Shown here piece by piece: positions 1 to 11,900 of a stretch of DNA of 64,000 nt. The stretch lies in NCBI RefSeq assembly GCF_000002075.1, contig NW_004797362.1, forward strand, positions 958,780 to 1,022,779, written 5' to 3'. The DNA is from Aplysia californica. Taxonomy: Eukaryota > Mollusca > Gastropoda > Aplysiida > Aplysiidae. Position 1 is the stretch's first letter. Each line of letters begins with the position of its first letter. A model generated the notes under the pieces. It saw nothing but the letters and a program-made list of their open reading frames with translations, did no database searches and was not told the origin of the DNA. A program made the position numbers and the translations under genes.

Positions 1-712
1 CCCCCCCCCCTTCCTTTTTGCTTTCGGATTCCATCTTAACACTTGTAGGGTAATAGTAATAGTAATACATGTACTTGTTCCTTCTGTACTCTTCAATTAA
101 CATTTAACAATTTCGTGCTGAGGAGACTCTCAGCGGAAAAGTCGTCCTCGCCTTGTTTTTTTTTAGCTACGAATTATCTAACATTTGTTGATACAGTGCA
201 TCATTTTTTGACACCGTTTTGGTTGGGAGGGGGCGGGTGTCAAACTTTTCTAAATTTACGCGAGAAACAAAGCGATGGTTGTACAAATATTATGACCCAT
301 CTTTATCTTTTTAAAACATTGGCATGATATGGTGTCGGCTTCTTTGTTCTTGACAGTTAGCAGTTGGTTACTTTGTCTCAACATGTCGGGACGGCATTCA
401 TTGATGGAGCAAACAGTTGGATGGATTGTGGGGGAGTTCCTGAGTAGTGTTGAATACATCAGGGACTAGTGAGTCATCACAGCCCACAAACATGAACAGA
501 GCAGAGATAAGCTGCGAGGAAGCTTTTAAAGAGAAATAATGAACCGCTTGAGGAGCAAATTACGAACAAGTTCTCGAGTATGCTTCAACTTTCCATCAGA
601 CAAAAAAAAAAAAGAAAAGAAAATGAATAAATAGATAAACAAATTATGCTCGATAGCCTTTGTCACAGTACAGAGATGAGCTTCAAAGATGGAGGAGCCG
701 AGGTGTGAACAC

Positions 713-715
<3 letters not shown>

Positions 716-782
<67 letters not shown>
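716..782. repeat. (GA)n microsatellite
   Basis: About 33 perfect GA dinucleotides. The sequence just before it (GGAGCCGAGGTGTGAACAC) is also the core of the 37-bp minisatellite at 958-1395. Confidence 0.95.
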
Positions 783-787
<5 letters not shown>

Positions 788-791
788 GTAT

Positions 792-1722
792 TAGTAGAGG
801 TTTTACGGCGCTCACAACTGCATACGGTCATATGAGCACCAGAAGATTCGAGGTGTTACAAGAGAGTAACAAACATAAAGAAGAAGAAGGGGAAATAAGG
901 ATGATAGATGTTCGATAGGAAAGGAGCAGACCACACCAGAGCACCCGCCAACCACCCACTGAGAGAGATGGAGGAGCCGAGGTGTGAAGAGATGAGATGA
1001 GAGAGAGATGGAGTCGAGGTGTGAAGAGATGAGATGAGAGAGAGATGGAGTCGAGGTGTGAAGAGATGAGATGAGAGAGAGATGGAGTAGAGGTGTGAAG
1101 AGATGAGATGAGAGAGAGATGGAGTAGACGTGTGAAGAGATGAGATGAGAGAGAGATGGAGCCGAGGTGTGAACGCGATGAGATGAGAGAGATGGAGTAG
1201 ACGTGTGAAGAGATGAGATGAGAGAGAGATGGAGTAGAGGTGTGAAGAGATGAGAGAGAGAGAGATGGAGTAGACGTGTGAAGAGAAGAGATGAGAGAGA
1301 GATGGAGTAGACGTGTGAAGAGATGAAATGAGAGAGAGATGGAGTAGAGGTGTGAAGAGATGAGAGAGAGATGGAGGAGCCGCCGAGGTGTGAACGTGAG
1401 GAGAATAATTACAGGTGTTACTAGAGAGTAATGTAACGAACACAAAAAAGGAGGGGAAATAATGACGATAGATCATGTTTGAAAAGAAAGAAGCATACCA
1501 TACCAGAGCACCCACAAACCACCCAACCCAAAGATTAGATTTTGAAAAAAAAGTTTAACTAAGAGTTGCACTTGCAACAGAAGGTCATATAAGTGCCGAA
1601 GATTAGAGGTGGTACAAGAGAGCAACAAACACAAAAAAGGAGGGGAGATAAGGACGACAGATATTTGATAGGTGAGAAAGAGCAAACCACATCAGATTCA
1701 GAGCACCCATCACTCACCCACA
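792..1722 (-). repeat. Three copies of the LINE-tailed SINE
   Basis: Copies at 792-959 (full), 1398-1527 (head part) and 1558-1722. Read on the minus strand each starts GGGTGGTTGGCGGGTGCTC, passes a pyrimidine-rich body and a GTTACTCTCTTGTAAC segment, and ends in a hairpin and GCCGTAAAAC. The 37-bp minisatellite separates the first two. Confidence 0.75.
958..1395. repeat. 37-bp minisatellite, about 12 units
   Basis: Units of GATGGAGTMGAGGTGTGAAG followed by GA-rich filler, spaced 37 bases (for example ATG at 1008, 1045, 1082, 1119), with some shorter units. The purine bias gives long open frames on both strands that are not genes. Confidence 0.9.
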
Positions 1723-1804
1723 GACAGACAGAACAAACAAAGAGCAAACCACATCAGATTCAGAGCACCCATCACTCACCCACAGACAGACAGAACAAAC
1801 AAAG
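1681..1804. repeat. 62-bp tandem duplication of a SINE head
   Basis: The stretch from AGCAAACCACATCAGATTC to GAACAAACAAAG occurs twice, at 1681 and 1743, and a third partial start lies at 1804, where the 33-bp satellite begins. Confidence 0.85.
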
Positions 1805-1821
1805 AGCAAACCAACAGAACA

Positions 1822-2283
1822 GGAACACAGTGTGTGGCATGGAACAATACAACAGGAACACAGTGTGTGGCATGGAACAATACAACAGGAACACAGTGTG
1901 TGGCATGGAACAATACAACAGGAACACAGTGTGTGGCATGGAACAATACAACAGGAACACAGTGTGTGGCATGGAACAATACAACACCAACACAGTGTGT
2001 GGCATGGAACAATACAACAAGAACACAGTGTGTGGCATGGAACAATACAACAGGAACACAGTGTGTGGCATGGAACAATACAACACCAACACAGTGTGTG
2101 GCATGGAACAATACAACAGGAACACAGTGTGTGGCATGGAACAATACAACAGGAACACAGTGTGTGGCATGGAACAATACAACACCAACACAGTGTGTGG
2201 CATGGAACAATACAACAAGAACACAGTGTGTGGCAAGGAACAATACAACAGGAACACAGTGTGTGGCATGGAACAATACAAAG
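1822..2283. repeat. 33-bp minisatellite, 14 units
   Basis: Unit GGAACACAGTGTGTGGCATG plus GAACAATACAACA, repeated 14 times with almost no drift. Variants differ at the first two bases (GG, CC or AG). As 33 is divisible by three, five frames stay open, giving spurious 166-231-residue proteins. Confidence 0.97.
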
Positions 2284-2909
2284 TTTAATTAATCGATCAA
2301 CAAACAATACATGTAAAGTGCTGCATTCATGAACATATCTGACACTCCAGACTACAATTCCATTTCAGATAAGTCTTAACAGGTTTGGGGGGAGAAAGAA
2401 AGCATCGGTTCTCTTTTTAATAGTAGTTCTATTATATCTAGGAAACAATATCTACGAAACAAGAGTTTTCAGCAATACCCTTATCATCTACGGTGTTTGA
2501 ATACAAGCTTTATATGTCATTTGTCTGTGATCAATCAGCCTCCTACAGGGAAGCGGGGAAGGACAAGCTAAGACACTGCACCACCGCTGACCCTATCTCC
2601 TACACACCACTAATCCTGTCACCAGAACACCGGTAGTCTACACAGAGAAAGAACGAGAAAGGATGAAAAATGATTTTTGAAAATCTTATCGCAATGGCCA
2701 TAACATAAAATATATCTATATATACCAAACCAAAGTTAATGCTACAAGTGCTTCAGGAAGATACTAGATTTTAGTAAGAGGACGACAAACTCTCTATTTG
2801 CGACATGGTGCAGCCAGTCTGACGGACCAACAGCACAAATCAGGAGTCTCTTTAGCCCTTACTCTGGGGGGGGGGGGGGGGGGGGGGGGACCCCCCCCTT
2901 TTTTTTTTT
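2284..2909. other. Intergenic or UTR stretch ending in G24-A-C8-T11
   Basis: No gene or named repeat seen. A run of 24 G at 2866-2889 is followed by A, 8 C and 11 T. Confidence 0.5.
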
Positions 2910-5054
2910 ATTTATAAAATTTAATTAATTTTAATTTAATTCGTGATTTTTTTTATGTAATGATCTGAGTTTATTTCTTCTCTCTTTTTTTTTTTTTTTT
3001 AGGTTCTAAAAAAATAGATGGAGAACAATGCATTTACAGAGGAGACGACTGCATTTATTTTCTAAACAGGTACGGTATTTTAGAAGAACAAAAAGTTGGG
3101 GGCTGGGGGGAAGAAATCAGGAACGAGTCCCATGATTTACCTTGAAGGAAGCAAAACCTTCTCATGCTATGGCCAAGTCGACAGAAAACAAGAGGGGTGG
3201 GGAGGGATATAAAGAAAAAAAAAATTTTGTGAAAAACCGCCAAGCACCTATCCGCCCTTCGAAAAACGCACCACAAACTTCACTTATCAGACTTGCTGAA
3301 CACATCTACTGGGATTCAGTACAAAAAACAAACAAAAAACAAAACAACAACAATTTCAAATAAAAAAACAAAACAACCTTCAACAGGCACGGCGTAACAG
3401 TCTGCCAGTCTGCTACAACCATGTGGGTGGACAAATACATGGGGGAAAAAAAGAAACCCATTCTCTCTTACAGCAGAGAATATTACAGTTTGTGCACAAC
3501 AGTTGGAGATACACGTACAACAAAACCATCTACAAAAATCAACTGCAAGTGATAAGTGATGAGGAACAAACTCATGTCCAAAGCAAAACGTTACTCAAGC
3601 AAACTATGCCTTAAGTCCCCTGTACCGTCTGGCTACAGTGCAAACCGTACAGAGACCACAGTACTTGGTCTTCTAGGAACAAACGAAAAAATGAAAAGCT
3701 CAGCTTCCCACCATCTAGGCTACAAGTCAAATGAGATGACAAAGAATGAGGACTCGATGGAACAAAAATCAAAATTAAAAAAAAAAAAATAACGGAACCC
3801 CTGCTCACAAAGATGACTTCAATTACAATCGAGGAAAAGGAATTCCATTCTTCACAAAATCAAATTCATGATTCCAGAAGAAGCGATGGTAAAAAATCCT
3901 GTCTCTCGCAATTCTATGGGGGCAAAACAGTAAAACTGCCAGGAAATGATGAAACGGGAAAAAAAAATTAAATAAAAAAATTCCAGGGCAAAGATGTTGG
4001 GCTTCTTTCTTTTTCTATGATGCATGCTTTCCACATGCAGAAGATATTACTTTCACAATGCGATTCAAGGCAATCTTGCAATTCCAGGACTAAAGAGTAA
4101 GGTAATGAATATGGCCTATAAAAATAAAAACATGATATGCACACTGGGGAAAATATCAACAAATTGCACAAGTAATCTCATAGAACTATACAAGGTAACT
4201 TTAATTAATTCATAGAGCTGAAAGGAAATGAGATTTGACTTGACAATTCTCTGTACTTTTCAGAAAGATCTACAAGGCATCAACTGTCTTTCTTATAAAT
4301 ACCTCAAATATTACGCATGACACACGAGATAACATGTATCACACTCACTAGAATATTTCAATTCATAAATACAAAATAGTAAATAAATAATATACAGAGA
4401 GATATAAAAATCAAATACTTGCATACACCAAAATTATTGAGACAGCAGTTCAGTCCAACCAACATTTTACAGAAGTTACATTATAGCCAACGTCGAAATT
4501 TTTTGTTTTTCGTATGTTCGTACAAAAGATGAAATCAGTCAGAAATATCAACAACAGACTGAACCCATCATTTTGTCACGTTTCCTTTCAGGTTTAAAAA
4601 AAACAAACACCCCCCTCCCCCCGAAAAAAAACCCAACCCACTCTGATGGCCAACGTTTGGCACAAGCAAATGTTACCTTCAAGAATCCTCTTACTGTAAG
4701 CCCAGACTAACCGAAACATTAAAAAAAATCCAACAGAGCATGCATTTCCAAACTTTCAAGGTAAAATAATTGGACTAACCTTTTCTTGTTATTGTTGAAT
4801 CTATGCTCTTACATTACATTTACAAAGTCAAATAACCCAATGTAGATTTGTTAAAAAAAAAAGAAGAAATACCCTGTCGTCTTTGCCATGTTCTCAAAAC
4901 AATCTTTTGTTTATGTCGGACAAGGTTACATTAGAAACCTGAAACAAATACTTGGCCATCAGTGAATTAAATGCCCCAAAACCAAAAGATTAAATAAGGA
5001 ATCTTTCCTGTGCTGCATCAATATTGGTTACACAAACTACAACTGCCATTTAAA

Positions 5055-5102
<48 letters not shown>

Positions 5103-5926
5103 AAAAAACAAACAAACAAGAGAATAAATATCATCACAGCACTTGTAGGATAGTGACAGAATCAATGCTATGCAAAGTGCAGTGATGACATTCATACCGA
5201 CTCGAGCTTCTCATAGCAAATCTTCATCACTCCCTTTACGCATCCACCTTAGTTATATATTTCGCGGGGAAAGGAGGGGGGAAGAAAAAATATAATAAAG
5301 GAAAATTCTGCTGCCTTGTAGATTATAGATTTTGCTAGACTCCCTGTCGCTGGTGTGTGCCTTTCCGTCAGGGGTTTGCTGCTACAGAAGCCAGAGGGGA
5401 ATTGCACGAGACTGCACCTCACTGGTATGCAGGAATTGCCCAGATGCTTGCAGAGAAAAAGTCACCAACCTTACCAAATTAGCCCTTGGTAAATCTTCAT
5501 GCACATGACGGCTCACAAGCCAATGGGTGAAATGACAACAATGTGATTAGTAGTAGTGGCGAGTTCAGGCATCTTTGTATCCTTTCTCAAAGCTGGGTAG
5601 GGTTAAATCAAATTCTTGGCTTTTTTTTTCTTCTTTGTACAGTCATCATCAAGAAAAAAAGTGAAAACGTCAACTGAATTAACCACTGAATGAATACGTC
5701 ATTTATAGCTTTATATACGAACAAATACAACTCGAAAGGCTACCACCAATATCCATGTCATTACTCGAGTAGGTCTATGGCTAATTGGTCGGTCGCTTGC
5801 AAACATTCTCCGGTCCTCTGAGGTCGCGGGAGGAGCCGAGGGATCAGGGGCAGGAGCAGACGACTCCTGGGGCGGCCTGGTCATCTCGTACAACAAAATA
5901 GCAAGAAGAAACAGCGAGATCTGGGC
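2910..5926 (-). other. Probable MTHFSD 3' UTR or unique flank
   Basis: About 3 kb with no copies of the local SINE, although these crowd the next introns. The DNA is AT-rich, has A-runs (41 A at 5060-5100) and no coding signal on either strand. Absence of SINEs fits a long 3' UTR, but no single poly(A) site stands out: several AATAAA-like hexamers lie on the minus strand, for example near 2970 and 2908. The extent is a guess. Confidence 0.3.
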
Positions 5927-5986
5927 TTAGCTACTACTGGACGCCCCCAGGCCGCCCGACATCCCTTTCTTGTCGCTTACTCCTAC
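5927..5986 (-). CDS. MTHFSD: MTHFSD distal last coding exon ([19 protein letters not shown])
   Basis: Exon start after CTTGTTTTCAG. Read directly after exon 10 (phase 0) it gives 19 residues, [19 protein letters not shown], then TAA. Read after the 104-nt exon it stops after one residue. Both are legal, so inclusion of the 104-nt exon would switch the C-terminus. The 3' UTR would run below 5927. Confidence 0.55.
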   Translation of the reverse strand, partial: VGVSDKKGMSGGLGASSSS

Positions 5987-8900
5987 CTGAAAACAAGACA
6001 ACACAAACAAAACCACTTTTACTTTCAATAGGCCACATAGGTGCCGAAGATTAGTTTTAGTAAGAGTTTTACGGCACTTGCAACACAATAAGGAAATATA
6101 AGTGCCGAAGATTAGAGGTGTTACGAGAGAGTAACAAACACAAAAAAAGGTGGAGAGATCAGAACGATAGATGTTTGGTAGGAAAGAAGGAGCAAACCAC
6201 ACAAGAGCACCCGTCAACCACCCACGCTGGAGATTAGAAGTGTTACTACAAAGCAGCATACAAAGAAAAAAAAGAGGAGAGATTAAGATAATTAATGTTT
6301 GATTGGGAATATAAGGAGCTATCCCCACCTGACCACCCGCCAACCACCCACAAATCGCGAATCATCATGGGTAGGCAGACAATACAGCCACAACTGTCTA
6401 GGACAGCCTACCATCATGGAGGAGAAAAGTGGTCTTCTTACACAGTGTCATTGTTATGTAACAAGTATACAAGAGAGGAAATGGGAACAGGACATTTGTA
6501 CAGGTTCAACTCTATTTCTTGCTGTGCTTTTTAGGTTTTACGACGCTCGCAACTGCATAAGGTCATATCATAGCTGCCACTCAGAAATTTTAAAAAAGGA
6601 GGAAATTCACGCGAAGGCGTACGCGCGCTCTCCGAAACCAGTGAGATCCAGAGGCAATATATACTGGAAAATCTAGCCTATGGTTTTGGAAGGGAAACTG
6701 TCATATTGTTAACCATAGGCAACTGAATTAAAATGTATTTGAAAAAAACAACAACAAACAAACATAAAGGCAGTAAGTTGACTAACAAGCATTCGAGTCA
6801 ATTTGACAGTTTGGACTTGGTGACTAAAAATCCAGTGATTTTTTGCCAGCTGGTGTCTTATAAAAAGATTTCTTTCTCTTTAAACTTGTACATACATAGA
6901 CGTAGAGCAGTATCGGATCAAGGATGCAGGCACTCCTGTACAATTGCGGTCCCGTTTGCACCTAGTGCCCCTGTAGTGTGTTTCTTATTCAGAGAACTAA
7001 ACTGAATTAAAATTATAGCCTAGCCTAGGCTATCTAATCTAGATCTAGATATCTAAATATATGGGCGCTTTTTCGGTAGTTCCCACCCCCCTTATTTGAT
7101 AGAGCCTGACCTACATCTAGATCTATATACGTTTGATTCGCGGCAAGCTAAGATGTCAAACCTAACAACTGCAAAACATTAAATTGTGGTAAAATTCAGG
7201 GGGGCATGCCCCCCCTGAAACCCCCCACCTTGTTTTTATTATGTCAGGGGGGCAAGCCCCCCTGAAACCCCCCTACTCTTGGGGCCAAAACCAGCGAATA
7301 ACAAATGCGGGGTGGGAACTACCGAAAAAGCGCCAATATGTGTAGATCTAGATTATATCTAGATCTAGAGACAGATTTTCTAGATCTAGATCTAGATTCA
7401 CTTCCGCAGCAGCCCCAATAGCCGTCATGTAAACAAACGGGACCGCAATTGTAATTGTACAGGAGTGCCGCGGGCCGCGATTTCTTTCGCAAAAAACGGC
7501 TAGATCTAGACATCTAGTTCAATTTTCTAATGAACTTTTCAAGTCGCACATCGGCTGCTTCTTTCTCATTCTAGCTCCTTTTATTTTTGCATTCTGAATC
7601 AATTTCTCTCGAATTTCCGCCAATTTCAATGACAACTCGGCGCGCTAACGTCCCGATGCCCGATCGACACTGTGTTGCTCCACAACAATAAACAATGTGA
7701 AACTAGCGCTGGGCCTAGAAGAACGGAAGTAGAAAGCTACGGGCGGACATGCGCAAACCGCGTTTTCGTCTCTCTCCCGGGTCGGTGTTTTCCGCGGGGG
7801 AAAAAAGTATGAAATTTGCGACCAAGAGCGGTCCAGCAGAGGAAGGAGGAAAGTTGCGGGAAAAGCTAGATGTAGCGGAGTTTCCGCTATTTAGCGGGAA
7901 AGTGGCAGCTATGTCATATGAGCGCCAGAAGATTAGAGGTGTTACAAGAGAAAAACAAACATAAAAAGAAAGGGAGATGTATATTGCCAATTATATGTAA
8001 AACACAGCACCAAATATGAGCAAACCAAGAAGTCTCTGTTCCACCAGTGATCCAATCTTTGACGAGCAAAAGCAAACAATCTATTGAGAAATATGTACTG
8101 AGTGGTGACAACAGGCGATTCCTCAAACAATAAGGACAATCTAGAATCACTTTATCTTCCATCCTGATATTTGATCAGGGTTGCCAGTTCTGACAAAAAA
8201 GACTGAACATTTTTCCGTTTAAAATTATATGCGTGGCATTTCATTAAAAACATAAGATATTAGCATGTGCCAAAATATTTAATACACTGGCCTAGGCCAA
8301 TTAGAAAAACTATTTAAAAAACAAACAAACTGGTCAATGACTGCATATTGATGTGTGTAATGGATGGGGGAAGGTATGGGGGAAGGTATGGCTGTAAACA
8401 AATGACAGGTGTTTCTGGTGTAAAACAAAGTACTCAGTTGTTAACTAAGAACCTGTTTCAATACTAGGTACTCAGTTGTTAACTAAGAACCTGTTTCAAT
8501 ACTAGGTACTCAGTTGTTAACTAAGAACCTGTTTCAATACTAGGTACTCAGTTGTTAACTAAGAACCTGTTTCAATACTAGGTACCTAGTTTCTCACTAA
8601 GAACCTGTTTCAATACTAGGTACCTAGTTTCTCACTAAGAACCTGTTTCAATACTAGGTACCTAGTTTCTCACTTAGAACCTGTTTCAATACTAGGTACC
8701 TAGTTTCTCACTTAGAACCTGTTTCAATACTAGGTACCTAGTTTCTCACTAAGAACCTGTTTCAATACTAGGTACCTAGTTTCTCACTAAGAACCTGTTT
8801 CAATACTAGGTACCTAGTTTCTCACTAAGAACCTGTTTCAATACTAGGTACCTAGTTTCTCACTTAGAACCTGTTTCAATACTAGGTACCTAGTTTCTCA

Positions 8901-11900
8901 CTAAGAACCTGTTTCAATACTAGGTACCTAGTTTCTCGCTTTGTTTATTCTAATTTAAAAAATACTAGGCACCTATTTATTCGGGTTGTTGTTTTTTTTA
9001 ACGAATAATGCTTAGCCCCATCCGGAAACGCTTCAGAGTTCCAACGACCCGTTCTGGTCTTCCTTCAGGCCTAGCCAGTGTCGGGTTACAATTTGCCGAC
9101 CAGGCAGGAAAAATTGTCCCGGCTCCGCCAATCTCGGCTGGAGGATTTTAAAAAGCTGGACTTAGCCGCAAAACTGGCAACTCTGTTTTATGCGCCTTTT
9201 TATTAAGTGTTTTACAGCAATAGTAGTAACACAATAAGGTCATATAAGTGCTGAGAAGATTAGAGGTGCTACAATCAGTGCCGATAAGATTAAAATGTTA
9301 CAAGAGCGTAACAAAACACACAAAAGAAAAAAGGGGGAGTAGGACGACAGACGCTTGATAGAAAAGAAGGAGCCAACCACAGCAGAGCAGCCGCCAACCA
9401 CCCGCCGCTCACCTGTCCCCAGCCTCAACGGCCTCGGCAGCGGAACTGTCGGCCTTGTCTCCCCGCGAGTCCCCGGCGCGACGACGAGGGGGTCGGTCGT
9501 TGTTCGCCATCTCCACCTGCAGAAACAAACACGACATACCAGCCATTCAGGAAGCTGATCCCAACAACACAGTGCAATACAACACTTCCTTTGACACAAA
9601 CCACTTGTGGCTTAATTCAAATTCCTGTCCCCTCAAAATCTAATTGGGGTATCAACAAAATGCCGCCAATCAAAACATATTTTAGCTTTAGAAAGAGCTT
9701 TACAGCACTTGTGACACAATAAGGTCATATAAGTGCCAAAGATTAGAGAGGTGTTACAAGAAACAGACACAAAAAAGGAAGATGAGGGATAAGGACGACA
9801 TATTTGATAAGAAAAAAGGAGCAATTTTAATGGTAATAAATTATGATTTCAGATTTTAAATTATACGTTGACTTTGTCAAGTCTAGTATGTGACCATAAC
9901 GCAGGCCGCTTGTCCATCGCGGTCAGCTTTTCTCTGCCATTTTCGACAGATTCTGCTGTACCTGAACCCCAAAAGTCAGTTCATTTAGTTCTCGTAAGAG
10001 TTTTACAGCACTAGCAACATAATTAGGTCATACAAGGGCCAAAAGACTAGAGGCATTATTACGGTGTAACATACAAAGAAAAGAAGGAGGAGAGATAAGG
10101 AAGAGAGAAGTTTGGCGGGGGTGGGGTGGGGGGCAAAGGGTGCAAATCACACCAGAGCACCCACCAACCACTCGGTTAGCTCATAAATACCAGTGAAAAA
10201 AAACTCACCTTAATTTCTCTCCCGTCCAGCTCTTTGCCCGTCAGAGTGTCGACAGCCTCCTTGGCCGAGTCCACCGTCTGGAAGTGCAAGAAGGCAAAGC
10301 CGCGGCCCCCGTGCCACACCAGACGCAGAGGGTTCACGTTCTGGCTGCGCAGCTCCGTCTTGAGCTCGCTCACGCGCAGACGGCGAGACAGCGCGCCCAC
10401 AAACACCACAGCCTCGGGGTTGGTGCGGAATCTAGGCCTCTGGGGGCGGCGGCGTTCTCCATCCTCGTCGCCAGACGTCTTCTGCTCCCCGTCACTGCCA
10501 GAGTGATCCCCCCCTCCTCGGTTGTCGCGACCTCCACGACCTCCCTCAAAGCGACGTCTGCGTGGGAATCGTCTTCTGTTCTGGAACCTGGTTCAAACAA
10601 AGCAGATAAGAAGAAATAAGAACAGGTTTGGTTTTTCTTGGTTTAATAAATTTTTACAGCATTTGCAACACAATTAGGTCAGTAAAATACTAATTTCTCA
10701 ATTCTCTAAAATTAGAAGAGCCCCTGGTTCCACTGCGCTAACTCACATCTGGTAGGAAAGAAGGAACAAACCACACCAAAGCACCACACACAGGAATAGA
10801 GAACAAATTTATATATTTTTTTAAAGTGTATGTTTTAAGGCACTATCGACAATAAATCCTTCCACAAGAGAGCCTATCTACATCTTGTTTGTTTTAGTAG
10901 AGGTTTTGCGGCCCTCGCAATTGCATAAGGTCATATGAGCGCCAGAAGATTCGAGGTGCTACAAGAGAGTAACAAACATAAAAAAGAAGAAGGGGAGATA
11001 GGACGAAAGACGTTTGATAGGAAAGAAGGAGCAAACCACACCAGAGCATCCGCCAACCACCCACTATTTACATCTACTCACAGAGAGAAAAGCAAATAGA
11101 AAGGAGGAGGAATAGCCACCCACTGCCCGTCAACAACCCAACAGACATTGAGGATCATTTTGTTTGAGTAAGTTTTATAGCACTTGCAACACAATTGGGT
11201 CATACAAGTATCAAAGATTAGGTGATACTACTTTAGGTGATACTACTTGAGAGTTATATACAGAGAAAAGGAGAGATGAGGACGATAGATGTTTGACAGG
11301 AAAGAAGGAGTAAACCACACCAGAGCACCCACCAACTGAGCACCAAACATCCTGAAACCAACCTGCGCTGATGTGGCTTATCGTCCCCGTCGCCCTGTCC
11401 CGCTTCGCCACCATCGTCGGTGAGCTCAGACTCGGACACCCTCTTCCCGCCACGACGGTAGCGTCTGTTGCGGAAGTTCCTGCGGCGTCCACCGCGTCCC
11501 TCTTCGCCATCAGCCCCGGACTCATCGCCAGTCTCGGCGTTCTCCTTGTTGCTATCGTCGCCCCCATCTGTGTTCCTGCGTCTGCCGCCACCTCGTCTGT
11601 AACCCCTGAAGACAACAGAATGAACATTTCATTTATTTAATAGTCAAGTCTGCTTTGTTTCAGTAAGCTTCAGTTTTAGTAAGAGTTTTACGACACTTGC
11701 AACACAAAAAGGTCATATAAATGCCCATGATTAGAGGTGTTACAATGACAGAAAAGGAGCAAACCAGACCAGAGCACCCACAATAATCAATGAAAAGAAG
11801 ACTGATGATTTCGTTTTTGTCCTTAGTTCGATTTTACAGCACTTGAAACGCAATACGGTCATAAAGGTGCTAAAGATTAAAAGTCTTACAAGAGTAATAA

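Larger units (their letters stand above)
9207..10172 (-). repeat. SINE copies between the alternative 3' exons of MTHFSD
   Basis: Copies at 9207-9403, 9683-9815 and 9990-10172, all in the gene's sense direction. The first begins right behind the donor of the 104-nt exon; the third ends just upstream of the acceptor of the 9923-9961 exon. Confidence 0.75.

Noticed and set aside
828-1515. Ser/Leu/His-rich frames of 205-219 residues on the minus strand
   Set aside because: They follow from the purine-rich 37-bp minisatellite and SINE pieces, not from a gene.
1593-2332. Open frames of 166-231 residues on both strands
   Set aside because: They are produced by the 33-bp minisatellite, whose length is a multiple of three.
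7749-7964. 71-residue plus frame in GC-rich DNA
   Set aside because: Ends in a SINE fragment; no known domain or splice support.
8430-8938. CRISPR-like array
   Set aside because: The 38-bp units are contiguous with no variable spacers, and the DNA is eukaryotic.
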